Source: Rhodospirillales bacterium
GTDB taxonomy: Bacteria > Pseudomonadota > Alphaproteobacteria > ATCC43930 > CGMCC-115725
Assembly: GCA_028291405.1 (NCBI GenBank)
Contig: JAQGID010000085.1
Span: 1-64,000, forward strand
DNA length: 64,000 nucleotides
Direction of reading: 5' to 3'
Of the stretch, positions 9,453 to 19,156 are shown one piece after another. The notes beneath the pieces were generated by a model, which ran no database searches, was not told the DNA's origin, and was given only the letters and a program-made list of their open reading frames with translations. Every line of letters begins with the position of its first letter. The first letter of the stretch is position 1. The translations under genes were made by a program, and so were the position numbers.

Positions 9453-10980
9453 TGTATCTACTAAAGTCAATGTCTCGCCAAATTTTGAATGATTGTTCGG
9501 CAATCTCTCTTTTTTCTTTCTCGGCGGGACCTTCATTTTCAGATTTTTGTGAGTTAAGCCGAGCGAATTCCCTCCAGGCATCAAGTAGGTCAATAGAGGG
9601 GCTAAACGCAACTGGAACAAGAGTTGCGATGCGACCCGCTGCGAATGCCGCCCGTGTGTCTGACCGGATTTCGCGATCGGGCAAATCGGCCAAAAGCAAC
9701 CATTCGAGTTCCCGAAGTCGTTGATCTCTGGAATCCTCTGAGAGGATGTCGAAAGCGGTACCGGCCAATTCCGAGACAAGCGCGAGAGTCTTAGTCATTA
9801 ATTTGGAGGGATGGCTACCGTCGAGTTTGGATAGAGTCTTCGCCTTAGAGACTATCTCTTCGTCTGCATCAATTTTAAAGGCTTGGGCCATCTCTTCGGG
9901 ATCAAATTTGTCCGGTGAGATATTTGGCCCTACGCCTAATCGGCGAAGCGCCTTTTCGTAACGTCTTATCCACGCGCGAAGCTCATCGAAATCGTACGCG
10001 AGTATCGCGTGATCGTCGACAAATCGAAAATGGGCGATACGGTGGTTTCGCCGCAATCGTTGATCCGTCCAGAGATCGAGCCGGAGCATCGCAACGTTAG
10101 ACAGGAACCCCGCCACCATTAGGCCGGTCGGAATTCCGTCGAAGGGGCCCGCCCCCGTTTCCGGCTGCACGATTGGATTTCCGAGTAGGCGACTCCCGAC
10201 GTTCCCAACTTTAAAATCAAGCATCCGATCGATAAGTTCCCGGAGCCACATGTCATCGTTGAAATCGGCTAAGTACTTTTGAAAACCGTTTGTAATAGAA
10301 TGCCTGGAAATCTGTGGGTAAAATCTCTCTAGATCGATCGAAGCATAGTAGAGAATTGACGTGGTTACCGGACGCCAGTGCGCACGGTCTAGATAGAAAG
10401 GCTTGTCGGAATGATTTAGCGCGCTCTTTTCCGATGCGTCAAGTTGCTCTTCGTCTTCGAGAGCATGAACCATTAGCCGTGCAGAAAGAGATAAGTGCCG
10501 GCGGAAAAGTGGCCAACTGTGCTTAAATCTGCGATAGAGGTTTCCGCTCGAATGGCGGTAAGGTCCGATTTCTAAATGAGAAAGCCCTTCGTCTTTCTCT
10601 TCAAACCAAGCCGCCTTATAGAGCCTATGTCCATAGCTCCATGCTGGCATCCTTGAATCAAGGGTCGGACCTATAACATTGACGAGAGCGATCCATGCGA
10701 CTTGATCTCTTACCGAGACGTGGAAGCTTTGACGAAGTCGCGGGTTCCCGTATTTGTCTGGCTTCTTAGGCTGGGGAATAAGAGCCAAGCGGTGCAAGCA
10801 ATAGGAAAGATCTAAGAAGTCGTGCGCAATTGACCTTAGATTGCGTTCGAGGTCCAGTTCAAAGGCGGCGACTTCGCCAAAATTAACGGAACCATCGGCG
10901 CTTTCGTATAATCGGCGTGCCTTCTGCCATGCCCATGTTAGATTTTCGCGGCCTGCAACAAGTTCGCGAATTCTGCTCAC
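9292..10980 (-). CDS. Reverse transcriptase (UG/Abi-type, RNA-directed DNA polymerase), N-terminal part; genuine frame probably ends near 9446-9453
   Basis: 562-aa ORF, GTG start overlapping primase TGA (GTGA); motif A YASIDLERFYPQI, motif B GIPTGLMVAGFLSN, motif C HFRFVDDHAIL, motif D LGVGPNISPDK. Confidence 0.9.
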   Translation of the reverse strand: MSRIRELVAGRENLTWAWQKARRLYESADGSVNFGEVAAFELDLERNLRSIAHDFLDLSYCLHRLALIPQPKKPDKYGNPRLRQSFHVSVRDQVAWIALVNVIGPTLDSRMPAWSYGHRLYKAAWFEEKDEGLSHLEIGPYRHSSGNLYRRFKHSWPLFRRHLSLSARLMVHALEDEEQLDASEKSALNHSDKPFYLDRAHWRPVTTSILYYASIDLERFYPQISRHSITNGFQKYLADFNDDMWLRELIDRMLDFKVGNVGSRLLGNPIVQPETGAGPFDGIPTGLMVAGFLSNVAMLRLDLWTDQRLRRNHRIAHFRFVDDHAILAYDFDELRAWIRRYEKALRRLGVGPNISPDKFDPEEMAQAFKIDADEEIVSKAKTLSKLDGSHPSKLMTKTLALVSELAGTAFDILSEDSRDQRLRELEWLLLADLPDREIRSDTRAAFAAGRIATLVPVAFSPSIDLLDAWREFARLNSQKSENEGPAEKEKREIAEQSFKIWRDIDFSRYKKKNRSLFQVNFPSVLRPPGQVKIIHSRIGLLSHNRTQRNLPRPQMDFRAFRR

Positions 10981-12026
10981 TTTGACTTCCGAGTATGACG
11001 GAGATATTCATTGAGATCCTTACCTACTGGTAGGGATTTTGTAACGCTCTGGATACCTGCGCGGCGAAAGTCCGTCGTAAGCCTAGTCCGCATATCCATC
11101 CCTGCCTTATCGTTATCGGGAACTATGTACACGGTCCTGCCCCGGAGGGCTCGAAAAACATTCGTCGGGAAGTGCGAACCCGCACCGGGAAGCCCGATAG
11201 CTGCTAGGTCTAGTTCGTGAGCCGACAGCACATCTGTAGCTCCTTCGCAGATATATATCTCCCGCGATCCGGCTAGGGCTTCGAGGTTGTAAATTGGCTT
11301 TTCAATCCCGCGGGGTGCCATCCAGCGTGGCCCTTCATAACCGGGTAATATCCTCGTCTGGAGGTACACAATCCGCCCCCGCTCGATGAAGGGGAAGAGT
11401 ACGCTCGGACTAGGGAAGATCGTCGACATCCCACGTGCGTCCCGCTTGAGTAGCCCGGCTTGCCTTACGGCCGCTAGTCCGAACCGCCGAATAATCTGTT
11501 GAATGGCTGCCTTGGTATCGCCCAAGAAGCCGAGGCGGAAGTGAGACATGGTTGCTCGACTAAAGCCTCTGTCCGACAGATACATCACGGCTTCTTCGCG
11601 CAAAGGATGATCAGCCAGAAGAGCTTCGTAGATCTCCGGATTTGCGACGAACTCTGACGCCGGGGCAGAAACAACCGACTCGGTGATTAATGGGGCGCTG
11701 ACCTTTGCTGCAAACTTAGAGTGACTGATTCGCGGAGCTCCGAGATTGTAGCTTTGTCGAAGCCAAAGAATGGCGTCCCGCATCGACCATCTTTGAATCA
11801 GCGCAACCAAATCTATTGAATCCCCAGCGCGTCCACAGCCGTAACACCGCCATCTATTGGTCTTTCTGTTGAAGCAGAACGACGGATTGATGTCAGGATG
11901 ATCTGGAAAGGGGCATCGGATACTTCCCCGCCCGCTGCGCGTTATGCCAATACGGGACGCGACATCCAAAATGCTCAGAGCCCTAATCTCGTCGAGGGCG
12001 CTGACCCGGCGAATGGCGGTGGTCAT
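10977..12026 (-). CDS. CHC2 zinc-finger / TOPRIM primase-like protein
   Basis: Start at ATG 12026 (MTTAIRRVSALDEIRALSILDVA); CPFPDHPDINPSFCFNRKTNRWRCYGCGRAGDSIDL zinc finger; TOPRIM motifs CEGATDVLSA and VPDNDKAG. Confidence 0.85.
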   Translation of the reverse strand: MTTAIRRVSALDEIRALSILDVASRIGITRSGRGSIRCPFPDHPDINPSFCFNRKTNRWRCYGCGRAGDSIDLVALIQRWSMRDAILWLRQSYNLGAPRISHSKFAAKVSAPLITESVVSAPASEFVANPEIYEALLADHPLREEAVMYLSDRGFSRATMSHFRLGFLGDTKAAIQQIIRRFGLAAVRQAGLLKRDARGMSTIFPSPSVLFPFIERGRIVYLQTRILPGYEGPRWMAPRGIEKPIYNLEALAGSREIYICEGATDVLSAHELDLAAIGLPGAGSHFPTNVFRALRGRTVYIVPDNDKAGMDMRTRLTTDFRRAGIQSVTKSLPVGKDLNEYLRHTRKSK

Positions 12027-12034
12027 TTTGCGAC

Positions 12035-12925
12035 CTAAACTTGCCGTCGGAATCGGGTCTTTGCCGTCATGCGAAATAAATTTGGCGTCAGCGCTTTGCC
12101 ATTTTTTATAGCCTCTAAAGATGCGAGTTCCTTGTCCACGTCGTCGATCGGAATGTCTTTCCACCACGCTCGAGGATAACCATTCTGCCCGTCATTCCAG
12201 CGATAACCTCGGCGCTTTAACTCAATGCGCGAATCATAGGGAGCTCCGTCAGCGAACACTCTCATGTCGATTCGACGTGCATTTTGTAGAAGCGCTGATA
12301 ACACGGGAGTATTTGAGCGCGGAAGAGTGAGCGAGAGAATATGTACAACTGCGTTACAGTCATCAATTGCGCGGTGTGGATCGTAAAATCTGCCAAAACT
12401 ATGCGCGATGTACTCGAGCCTAGTTCCAGTTATACCCTCTGATCGCCACGGAATTTCGGTTGCCGAGCAAGCCCATGGTAGATCAATGAACGCGGGGACT
12501 AATGCTTCGCAAAATGGTCGGTCAAAGGCAGCATTATGCGCGATAATGAGGGTAGCGTCGGCTAAAAAGGTTTCGACGTCATTACCTGAGATTCGCTGGC
12601 CTCGAACATCGTGAGCATGAATTCCGGTCAGATCCGAAATGATTTTAGGGATTGCGACGTTTGGTTGATTGAAGGACTGAAAGGTTGAGATAATTTGGCC
12701 AACGTGCCCTTCGCGATCAAAGAGGAATTTGATCATCCCGAGTTCAATGACTTCATCGATCTCTACGTCTAGGCCGGTCGTCTCAACGTCGACGGCTACT
12801 CCAACCAAGGCATCGGCAACGAGAGCGTCGAATGAGGATGCCTTCGGAAATCGTTTCAATACTCGGTAGTCGCCAGTGTTCTCTAACAGAAAACGTGCGG
12901 CTTCGATTGCGACGTCCTCAGTCAC
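12035..12925 (-). CDS. DEDDh 3'-5' exonuclease (DnaQ/Pol III epsilon-like)
   Basis: Exo motifs VDVETTGLD, AHNAAFDRPF and HRAIDDCNA; C-terminal GYRWNDGQNGYPRAWW; GTG start. Confidence 0.85.
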   Translation of the reverse strand: MTEDVAIEAARFLLENTGDYRVLKRFPKASSFDALVADALVGVAVDVETTGLDVEIDEVIELGMIKFLFDREGHVGQIISTFQSFNQPNVAIPKIISDLTGIHAHDVRGQRISGNDVETFLADATLIIAHNAAFDRPFCEALVPAFIDLPWACSATEIPWRSEGITGTRLEYIAHSFGRFYDPHRAIDDCNAVVHILSLTLPRSNTPVLSALLQNARRIDMRVFADGAPYDSRIELKRRGYRWNDGQNGYPRAWWKDIPIDDVDKELASLEAIKNGKALTPNLFRMTAKTRFRRQV

Positions 12926-13280
12926 GCTGGTTTCTCATACTGCAATTCTTACTCCGGCATCGGTCGCGTAAGTGTACGAGCAAACGACAGCAATTGCACC
13001 TGGGTCGCGATTAATTTTTGTCCAGTGAGTCGCTTTCGCAAGACGATGATCCACGCCGAGGGGCGCCTATAAACGGGCCACGCTCGCGACATTGAACCGG
13101 TTAAGTTCCGCCACCGGCGACCCCGGGCCTCTACAACCTTCTGCGACAGTTAGCGAAGCGGAATTTTCTTGACACATCATGTCCGATATGGAACAAGTAT
13201 GGCGCTTTTGGTTCTTTGACATCGTCAAATCCGACCCGGCGCGCCTCGCCACCAAAATCGAACACTCGCGCCTGCATTTT

Positions 13281-13298
13281 CCCCTGCATTAACAGGGG
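13281..13298. repeat. Small perfect hairpin CCCCTG-CATTAA-CAGGGG
   Basis: 6-bp stem, 6-nt loop in the island's right-hand noncoding flank. Confidence 0.5.
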
Positions 13299-13376
13299 AC
13301 TTGTGAATTTATCGCGCCCCGATCCTTGCACCCCAGAACCACCCGCCGCGCCTGTATCCCGCCTGTTTTTACAGAC

Positions 13377-13396
13377 AACCGGAACCCAATCCGGTT
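13377..13396. terminator. Possible transcription terminator hairpin downstream of ureG
   Basis: AACCGGA-ACCCAA-TCCGGTT perfect 7-bp stem just beyond the ureG stop; no clear U-tract. Confidence 0.35.
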
Positions 13397-13406
13397 CATC
13401 TGCCCA

Positions 13407-14045
<639 letters not shown>

Positions 14046-14089
14046 GTCTCACCTCGCCCTATCGACGCGCGATGCGTCCTCCCGTCAGC

Positions 14090-14731
14090 TTAGCGCGGGC
14101 GGCGGCGGGTGGGCGGGATTTCTTCGCTTGCGGGGGCCGGCACGGCGCGCGCCGCCTCGGTCTTGCGGCGCTGCACCGAGACGATCTCGCCGGTTGCCGG
14201 ATCGGGCAGGACCGGCGTCGTCGTCGACAGCAGATCGTATTCGGCGAGCGGCAGATGCTGGTCCTTGGACGGCACCTGCCGGCTCATGACGTGCAGCACG
14301 GCATCGCCGGTCTGCCCGTCGTCGGCGAAGGGCAGCATGATCGTCTCGGCGTCCATCCAGGTGCCGTTGAAGACGAAGCTTCCGTCGCCGTGGAGCACGG
14401 CCGGGGTCGCGATCGCGCGAAGCAGCGGCGCCTCGAGCAGATGATGCGACGACATGAACTCGGCGAGCCGCCGGCCGCGCGACGGCTTGGTGAGGGTCCC
14501 ATAGATCGCGTCGCCGGCGAGGCGGCAGAGAAACGTCCGCTCCTCGGGCAGGAACTGATAAAGCGCCAGGAAGGGCAACACCGCCGGGATGGCGCAGGGG
14601 TCGAGGTCGCGGCGCCGCGGCAGCGCGTTGCCGCGGCGGATCTCGAACCAGTGGGTCAGCGCCGCCCGGACGAGCGGGTCGGCGACATGCGGAAAATGAG
14701 CGAGCGACAACACCGAAGGTCCTCCGGACAT
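14090..14731 (-). CDS. PAS_5-type PAS domain protein embedded in urease operon
   Basis: 213 aa; HWFEIRRGNALPRRRDLDP...LYQFLPEERTFLCRLAGDAI pattern of PAS_5 proteins. Confidence 0.65.
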   Translation of the reverse strand: MSGGPSVLSLAHFPHVADPLVRAALTHWFEIRRGNALPRRRDLDPCAIPAVLPFLALYQFLPEERTFLCRLAGDAIYGTLTKPSRGRRLAEFMSSHHLLEAPLLRAIATPAVLHGDGSFVFNGTWMDAETIMLPFADDGQTGDAVLHVMSRQVPSKDQHLPLAEYDLLSTTTPVLPDPATGEIVSVQRRKTEAARAVPAPASEEIPPTRRRPR

Positions 14732-14791
14732 TCGACCATTAAGGCAGGAAATCGTAAAGATTATACCCGCGCTGGCGAGGCGGCGCGGAAT

Positions 14792-15463
14792 TCAGGAACG
14801 GAACAGGCGGGCATATTGCGACTCGTGGCGCATCGACGTCCAGTCCACCATCGGCGCGGCGGCGCCGATTTCGTCGAGCGGCGCTGCCAGAGCCGCCTCG
14901 GCGGCGGCGCGAACCGCGGTTTCCAGCGCCGCCACCGCCCGCTGCCCGTCGCTCTGGCCGAGCGGAACGAGCCGTACGCCGGCGGAGACGAGGTTGCTGG
15001 AAAGGCCTTGCAGATAGGCCGCCAGCGCCTGGGCGAGCGGGACATGGCCGGCGAGGGCAATTGCGGCGGCGACCGGCAGGGCGACGGCATCGCCGTTGCG
15101 CCGGGCGAATTCGTCGAGGCGGGGATCGGGCCAGGCGGTGCGGGTGATCGTCAGGAAGGAGGCGCCCTGCTGCATCGTCTCCAGCGCGGTCTCGGCGGTG
15201 CCGCGGAAGGCGGCGGCGAGGGCGGCGACCGCGTCGAGCGCGGCGGGATCGTCGGCGGCGTCCCAGGCGGCGCGGAACAGCATCGCATCGACCCGCCCGG
15301 CGCCCGCCTCGAGGATCCAGCCGATCCAGTCGACCAGCGAGACGCGGTCGGTGACCAGCCCGGCCTCGACCGCGTATTCGATCCCGTGGCTATAGGAGAA
15401 GCCGCCGATCGGATAGGCCGGCGAGAACCACGCCATCAGCCGATAGAGCCCGGCGGAGTCCAT
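14792..15463 (-). CDS. ureF: Urease accessory protein UreF
   Basis: LMAWFSPAYPIGGFSYSHGIEYAVEAG N-terminus. Confidence 0.92.
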   Translation of the reverse strand: MDSAGLYRLMAWFSPAYPIGGFSYSHGIEYAVEAGLVTDRVSLVDWIGWILEAGAGRVDAMLFRAAWDAADDPAALDAVAALAAAFRGTAETALETMQQGASFLTITRTAWPDPRLDEFARRNGDAVALPVAAAIALAGHVPLAQALAAYLQGLSSNLVSAGVRLVPLGQSDGQRAVAALETAVRAAAEAALAAPLDEIGAAAPMVDWTSMRHESQYARLFRS

Positions 15464-15939
15464 TACGAGCCGTGGTGATGGTGGTCGTGATCGTGATGCG
15501 TCGCCGCCGAATCATAAGCGCCGCTCTCGGGGTCGAAGGGCGCGCTGATCGGCCTGACGCCGGCGCCGAGCCCCTGCAGCATCTCGGCGATGACATGGTC
15601 GGCGCGGATGAGGATGCGCCCGCCGCCGATCTGCGCCGCGAGATGGCGGTTGCCGAGATGCCAGGCGAGCCGCGCCAACGCCGCCGGCGAGGCGGCGGTG
15701 ACCTCGAGGAGATCCTCCGGCGCGGCGACGACCCGGACATAGGCGCCGCCGGAAAGCTTCAGCCCGTCGCCGTGGTGAAGGGTCGCCGTCGCCGGCAGGT
15801 CGAGGAGGAACTCGGTGCCGCCGGTCGCCGTCATCGCCAGGCGCCGGCGATGGCGGTCGTGATGGGCGAGGGTGATGCAGTCGCGCTCGGCCTCTGGGGG
15901 CCAAGTCCCGGCAGCAGCGATCTCGGTGACGCGTTCCAT
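15463..15939 (-). CDS. ureE: Urease accessory protein UreE
   Basis: Position between ureC and ureF; C-terminal His-rich THHDHDHHHHGS; GNRHLAAQ. Confidence 0.92.
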   Translation of the reverse strand: MERVTEIAAAGTWPPEAERDCITLAHHDRHRRRLAMTATGGTEFLLDLPATATLHHGDGLKLSGGAYVRVVAAPEDLLEVTAASPAALARLAWHLGNRHLAAQIGGGRILIRADHVIAEMLQGLGAGVRPISAPFDPESGAYDSAATHHDHDHHHHGS

Positions 15940-15940
15940 G

Positions 15941-17653
15941 TCAGAACAGGAAATAGCGCTGCGCCATCGGCAGCGTCTCGGCCGGGGCGCAGGTCAGGAG
16001 AGCGCCGTCGGCGCGGACCTCGTAGGTCTCGGGGTCGACCTCGATCTTCGGGGTCGCGCTGTTGTTGATCATGCTGGCCTTGCCGATGCCGCCCCTGGTG
16101 TTCTCGACCGCCAGCATCGGCCGCCCGACGCCGATCGCCTCGCCGAGGTTCTTCGCCAGCGCCGCCCCCGAGACGAAGAGCACCGAGCTCTGCTGGCTGC
16201 TGCGGCCGAAGGCGCCGAACATCGGCCGATAATGCACCGGCTGCGGCGTCGGGATCGAGGCATTGGGATCGCCCATCGCAGCCGCCGCGATCGAGCCGCA
16301 TTTCAGCACCATGTCGGGCTTGACCCCGAAGAAGGCCGGCGACCAGACGACGAGATCGGCGAGCTTCCCCACCTCGACCGACCCGACATGCCTGGAGATG
16401 CCCTGGGCGATCGCCGGGTTGATCGTGTATTTGGCGATGTAGCGCTTGCAGCGGGCGTTGTCGTTATCGCCCGTCTCCTCGGGCAAGGGGCCGCGCTGGC
16501 GCTTCATCTTGTCGGCGGTCTGCCAGGTCCGGATGATGACCTCGCCGACCCGCCCCATCGCCTGGCTATCCGACGAGATCATCGAGAAGGCGCCGAAGTC
16601 GTGCAGGATGTCCTCGGCGGCGATCGTCTCGCGGCGGATGCGGCTCTCGGCGAAGGCGACGTCCTCGGCGATGCGCTGGTCGAGGTGGTGGCAGACCATC
16701 AGCATGTCGAGATGCTCGTCGAGCGTGTTGACCGTGTAGGGCCGCGTCGGGTTTGTCGAAGACGGCAGAACGTTTGGTTCGCCGCAGACCCGGATGATAT
16801 CCGGCGCATGGCCGCCGCCGGCGCCCTCGGTGTGGAAGGCATGGATCGTGCGCCCCTTGAAGGCGGCGATCGTATGCTCGACGAAGCCGCTCTCGTTCAG
16901 CGTGTCGGTGTGGATCGCGACCTGCACGTCCATCTCGTCGGCGACCGAGAGGCAGGCGTCGATCGAGGCCGGCGTCGTCCCCCAATCCTCGTGCAGCTTG
17001 AGCCCGCAGGCGCCGGCCTCGACCTGCTCGACGAGCCCGGCCGGCAAGGTCGCGTTGCCCTTGCCGAAGAAGCCGAGGTTCATCGGGAAGGCCTCCGCCG
17101 CCTGCAGCATCCGCATCAGATGCCACGGTCCCGGCGTGCAGGTCGTGGCGTTGGTGCCGGTCGCCGGGCCGGTGCCGCCGCCCATCATCGTCGTGACGCC
17201 GCTGTTCAGCGCCTCGTCGATCTGCTGCGGCGCGATGAAGTGGATGTGGACGTCGATGCCGCCGGCGGTGACGATCTTGCCCTCGCCGGCGATGATCTCG
17301 GTGCCCGGCCCGATGACGATGTCGACGCCGGGCTGGACGTCCGGGTTGCCGGCCTTGCCGATCGCATGGATGCGGCCGTCGCGGATCGCGATGTCGGCCT
17401 TGACGATCCCCCAATGGTCGAGGATCAGCGCGTTGGTGATGACGGTATCGACGGCGCCCTGGGCGCGGCTCGCCTGGCCCTGGCCCTGGCCGTCGCGGAT
17501 CACCTTGCCGCCGCCGAACTTGACCTCCTCGCCGTAGATCGTGCGGTCCGCCTCGACCTCGATGAAGAGCTCGGTATCGGCGAGGCGGATCTTGTCGCCG
17601 ACCGTCGGCCCGAACATGTCGGCATAGAGGGCGCGGGAAATCGTGTAAGCCAT
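15941..17653 (-). CDS. ureC: Urease subunit alpha
   Basis: 570 aa; [18 protein letters not shown] (lysine ligand), MVCHHL, full-length UreC. Confidence 0.98.
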   Translation of the reverse strand: MAYTISRALYADMFGPTVGDKIRLADTELFIEVEADRTIYGEEVKFGGGKVIRDGQGQGQASRAQGAVDTVITNALILDHWGIVKADIAIRDGRIHAIGKAGNPDVQPGVDIVIGPGTEIIAGEGKIVTAGGIDVHIHFIAPQQIDEALNSGVTTMMGGGTGPATGTNATTCTPGPWHLMRMLQAAEAFPMNLGFFGKGNATLPAGLVEQVEAGACGLKLHEDWGTTPASIDACLSVADEMDVQVAIHTDTLNESGFVEHTIAAFKGRTIHAFHTEGAGGGHAPDIIRVCGEPNVLPSSTNPTRPYTVNTLDEHLDMLMVCHHLDQRIAEDVAFAESRIRRETIAAEDILHDFGAFSMISSDSQAMGRVGEVIIRTWQTADKMKRQRGPLPEETGDNDNARCKRYIAKYTINPAIAQGISRHVGSVEVGKLADLVVWSPAFFGVKPDMVLKCGSIAAAAMGDPNASIPTPQPVHYRPMFGAFGRSSQQSSVLFVSGAALAKNLGEAIGVGRPMLAVENTRGGIGKASMINNSATPKIEVDPETYEVRADGALLTCAPAETLPMAQRYFLF

Positions 17654-17656
17654 GGC

Positions 17657-17962
17657 TCAGAGCTTCCCGTTGACCTTGCCGTTGAACCCATAGACCTCGC
17701 GCCGCCCGGCATAAGGCACCAGTGTCACGCTTCGCTGCTGCCCCGGCTCGAAGCGCACCGCAGTGCCGGCCGGGATGTCGAGCCGCATGCCGCGAGCCTT
17801 GTCGCGGTCGAAGGCGAGCGCCGGGTTGGTCTCGTAGAAATGATAGTGGCTGCCGACCTGGATCGGCCGGTCGCCGGTATTGGCGACCTCGAGCGCCACG
17901 GTGGCGCGGCCTTCGTTGAGGACGATGTCGCCGGCCGCCGGGATGATCTCTCCGGGAATCAT
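17657..17962 (-). CDS. ureB: Urease subunit beta
   Basis: [41 protein letters not shown]. Confidence 0.97.
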   Translation of the reverse strand: MIPGEIIPAAGDIVLNEGRATVALEVANTGDRPIQVGSHYHFYETNPALAFDRDKARGMRLDIPAGTAVRFEPGQQRSVTLVPYAGRREVYGFNGKVNGKL

Positions 17963-17970
17963 GATGCCTC

Positions 17971-18273
17971 TCAGCGGATCGGGTCGTGGACGGTGACGAG
18001 CTTGGTCCCGTCCGGGAAGGTCGCCTCGATTTGGACGTCGTGGATCATCTCGGGGATGCCTTCCATCACCTGGTCGCGGCGGACGACCGTCGCCCCGTCG
18101 CGCATCAGCTCGGCGACGCTGCGACCGTCGCGCGCCCCCTCAACGACGAAATCGGTGATCAGCGCGATGGCCTCCGGGTGGTTGAGCTTGACGCCCCGCT
18201 CCAGCCGCTTCCTGGCCACGATCGCCGCCATTGCCACCAGCAGCTTGTCCTTTTCCCGCGAAGTCAGATTCAC
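17971..18273 (-). CDS. ureA: Urease subunit gamma
   Basis: GTG start 18273; [39 protein letters not shown]. Confidence 0.96.
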   Translation of the reverse strand: MNLTSREKDKLLVAMAAIVARKRLERGVKLNHPEAIALITDFVVEGARDGRSVAELMRDGATVVRRDQVMEGIPEMIHDVQIEATFPDGTKLVTVHDPIR

Positions 18274-18286
18274 CCGTCGCCCCCTA

Positions 18287-19156
18287 TCAGATCGACCAGA
18301 CGCGCGGCATCCGCGCCGGCAGCCCGGCCGCCGCATGGCGGAAGCCGGCGCAGAAGCGTATGACGTCGCCGCGCAACGCCTGCGCGTCGCGGCCGAGAAA
18401 CCGTGCCACCATGATCCCGTTGACGATCGTTGCCGCCGCCCGGCAGACCGAATTTTCCAGCAGTGCCCGCGCCGCCTCGAGAAAGCGCGGCGCATCCTCG
18501 GCGGCGTAAAGCACCGTCGCCGCCGCCGCGGCGCCGTCGAAACCGGCCGGCCGGTCGAGCGTCCGTCGCAGATCGCCATCGAGAAGCAGCGCATCGGCCC
18601 AGACGAGCCGATCCCCACGGTAGAGCCGCCAGGAATCGAGCAGCCGGCCGCGCGTCAGAAGCTCACCGAAGGCGGCACGGCCGAAGACCACGATCTCCGC
18701 CACGAGCAGCCGGCCGCCGGGTTCGATGCGGACGGTGTTGCGGCGGGCGAGACGTGCCGCCTCGAAGAGGATCGTCTCCTGCGGCAGATATTCGAGATAG
18801 CCGCCCTCGCCGATGTCGAGCGAGACGTCGATCGCGCAGTCTGGGCCCAGCGAGCGGTAGATCTTCTCCGCCGCCTGCGTCGTCACCGTCGCGCTCGCCC
18901 CGGCATCGGCCGTGATCGCGATGCGGATCGCATCGCCGCCGGTGAGCCCGCCCGAGGTCGTGAGCAGCACCGCGGCGGTCGGATCGCCGGGCTCGACGTG
19001 CGGGAACAAGGCGCGGCACGGCGGTTGCTGGAAGACGCTGGCGACGTGGCTCCGCTTGCCCGCCGCGCCGACGGCGAAGCGGAGATCGAGGACGCCGCGG
19101 CAACGCTCGAGCAGCGTCTCCCCGACGCCGCGGTCAAGGACAGCATCATCGCGCAT
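18287..19156 (-). CDS. ureD: Urease accessory protein UreD
   Basis: [36 protein letters not shown]; operon position. Confidence 0.93.
   Translation of the reverse strand: MRDDAVLDRGVGETLLERCRGVLDLRFAVGAAGKRSHVASVFQQPPCRALFPHVEPGDPTAAVLLTTSGGLTGGDAIRIAITADAGASATVTTQAAEKIYRSLGPDCAIDVSLDIGEGGYLEYLPQETILFEAARLARRNTVRIEPGGRLLVAEIVVFGRAAFGELLTRGRLLDSWRLYRGDRLVWADALLLDGDLRRTLDRPAGFDGAAAAATVLYAAEDAPRFLEAARALLENSVCRAAATIVNGIMVARFLGRDAQALRGDVIRFCAGFRHAAAGLPARMPRVWSI

Noticed and set aside
9440-9456. -1 programmed frameshift on A AAA AAG
   Set aside because: A -1 shift reads GAA TAG and terminates immediately; only +1/-2 or loss of one A restores the long protein.
9453-9779. N-terminal ~109 codons of the 668-aa ORF as a real protein start
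   Set aside because: Sequence is not protein-like and overlaps a well-formed RT frame; no RBS at MKVPPR; the RT frame is the genuine one here.
9292-10980. Diversity-generating retroelement, retron or group II intron RT
   Set aside because: No template/variable repeat pair, no maturase/HNH domain, no retron msr/msd recognised; motif B/C and nitrilase partner fit UG/Abi RTs better.
13169-13200. TTGACA promoter on plus strand
   Set aside because: No reasonable -10 at 16-18 nt and no plus-strand gene downstream (ureG is on the minus strand).
15463-15500. His-rich tail of UreE as unusual feature
   Set aside because: Known common metal-binding tail of UreE proteins.
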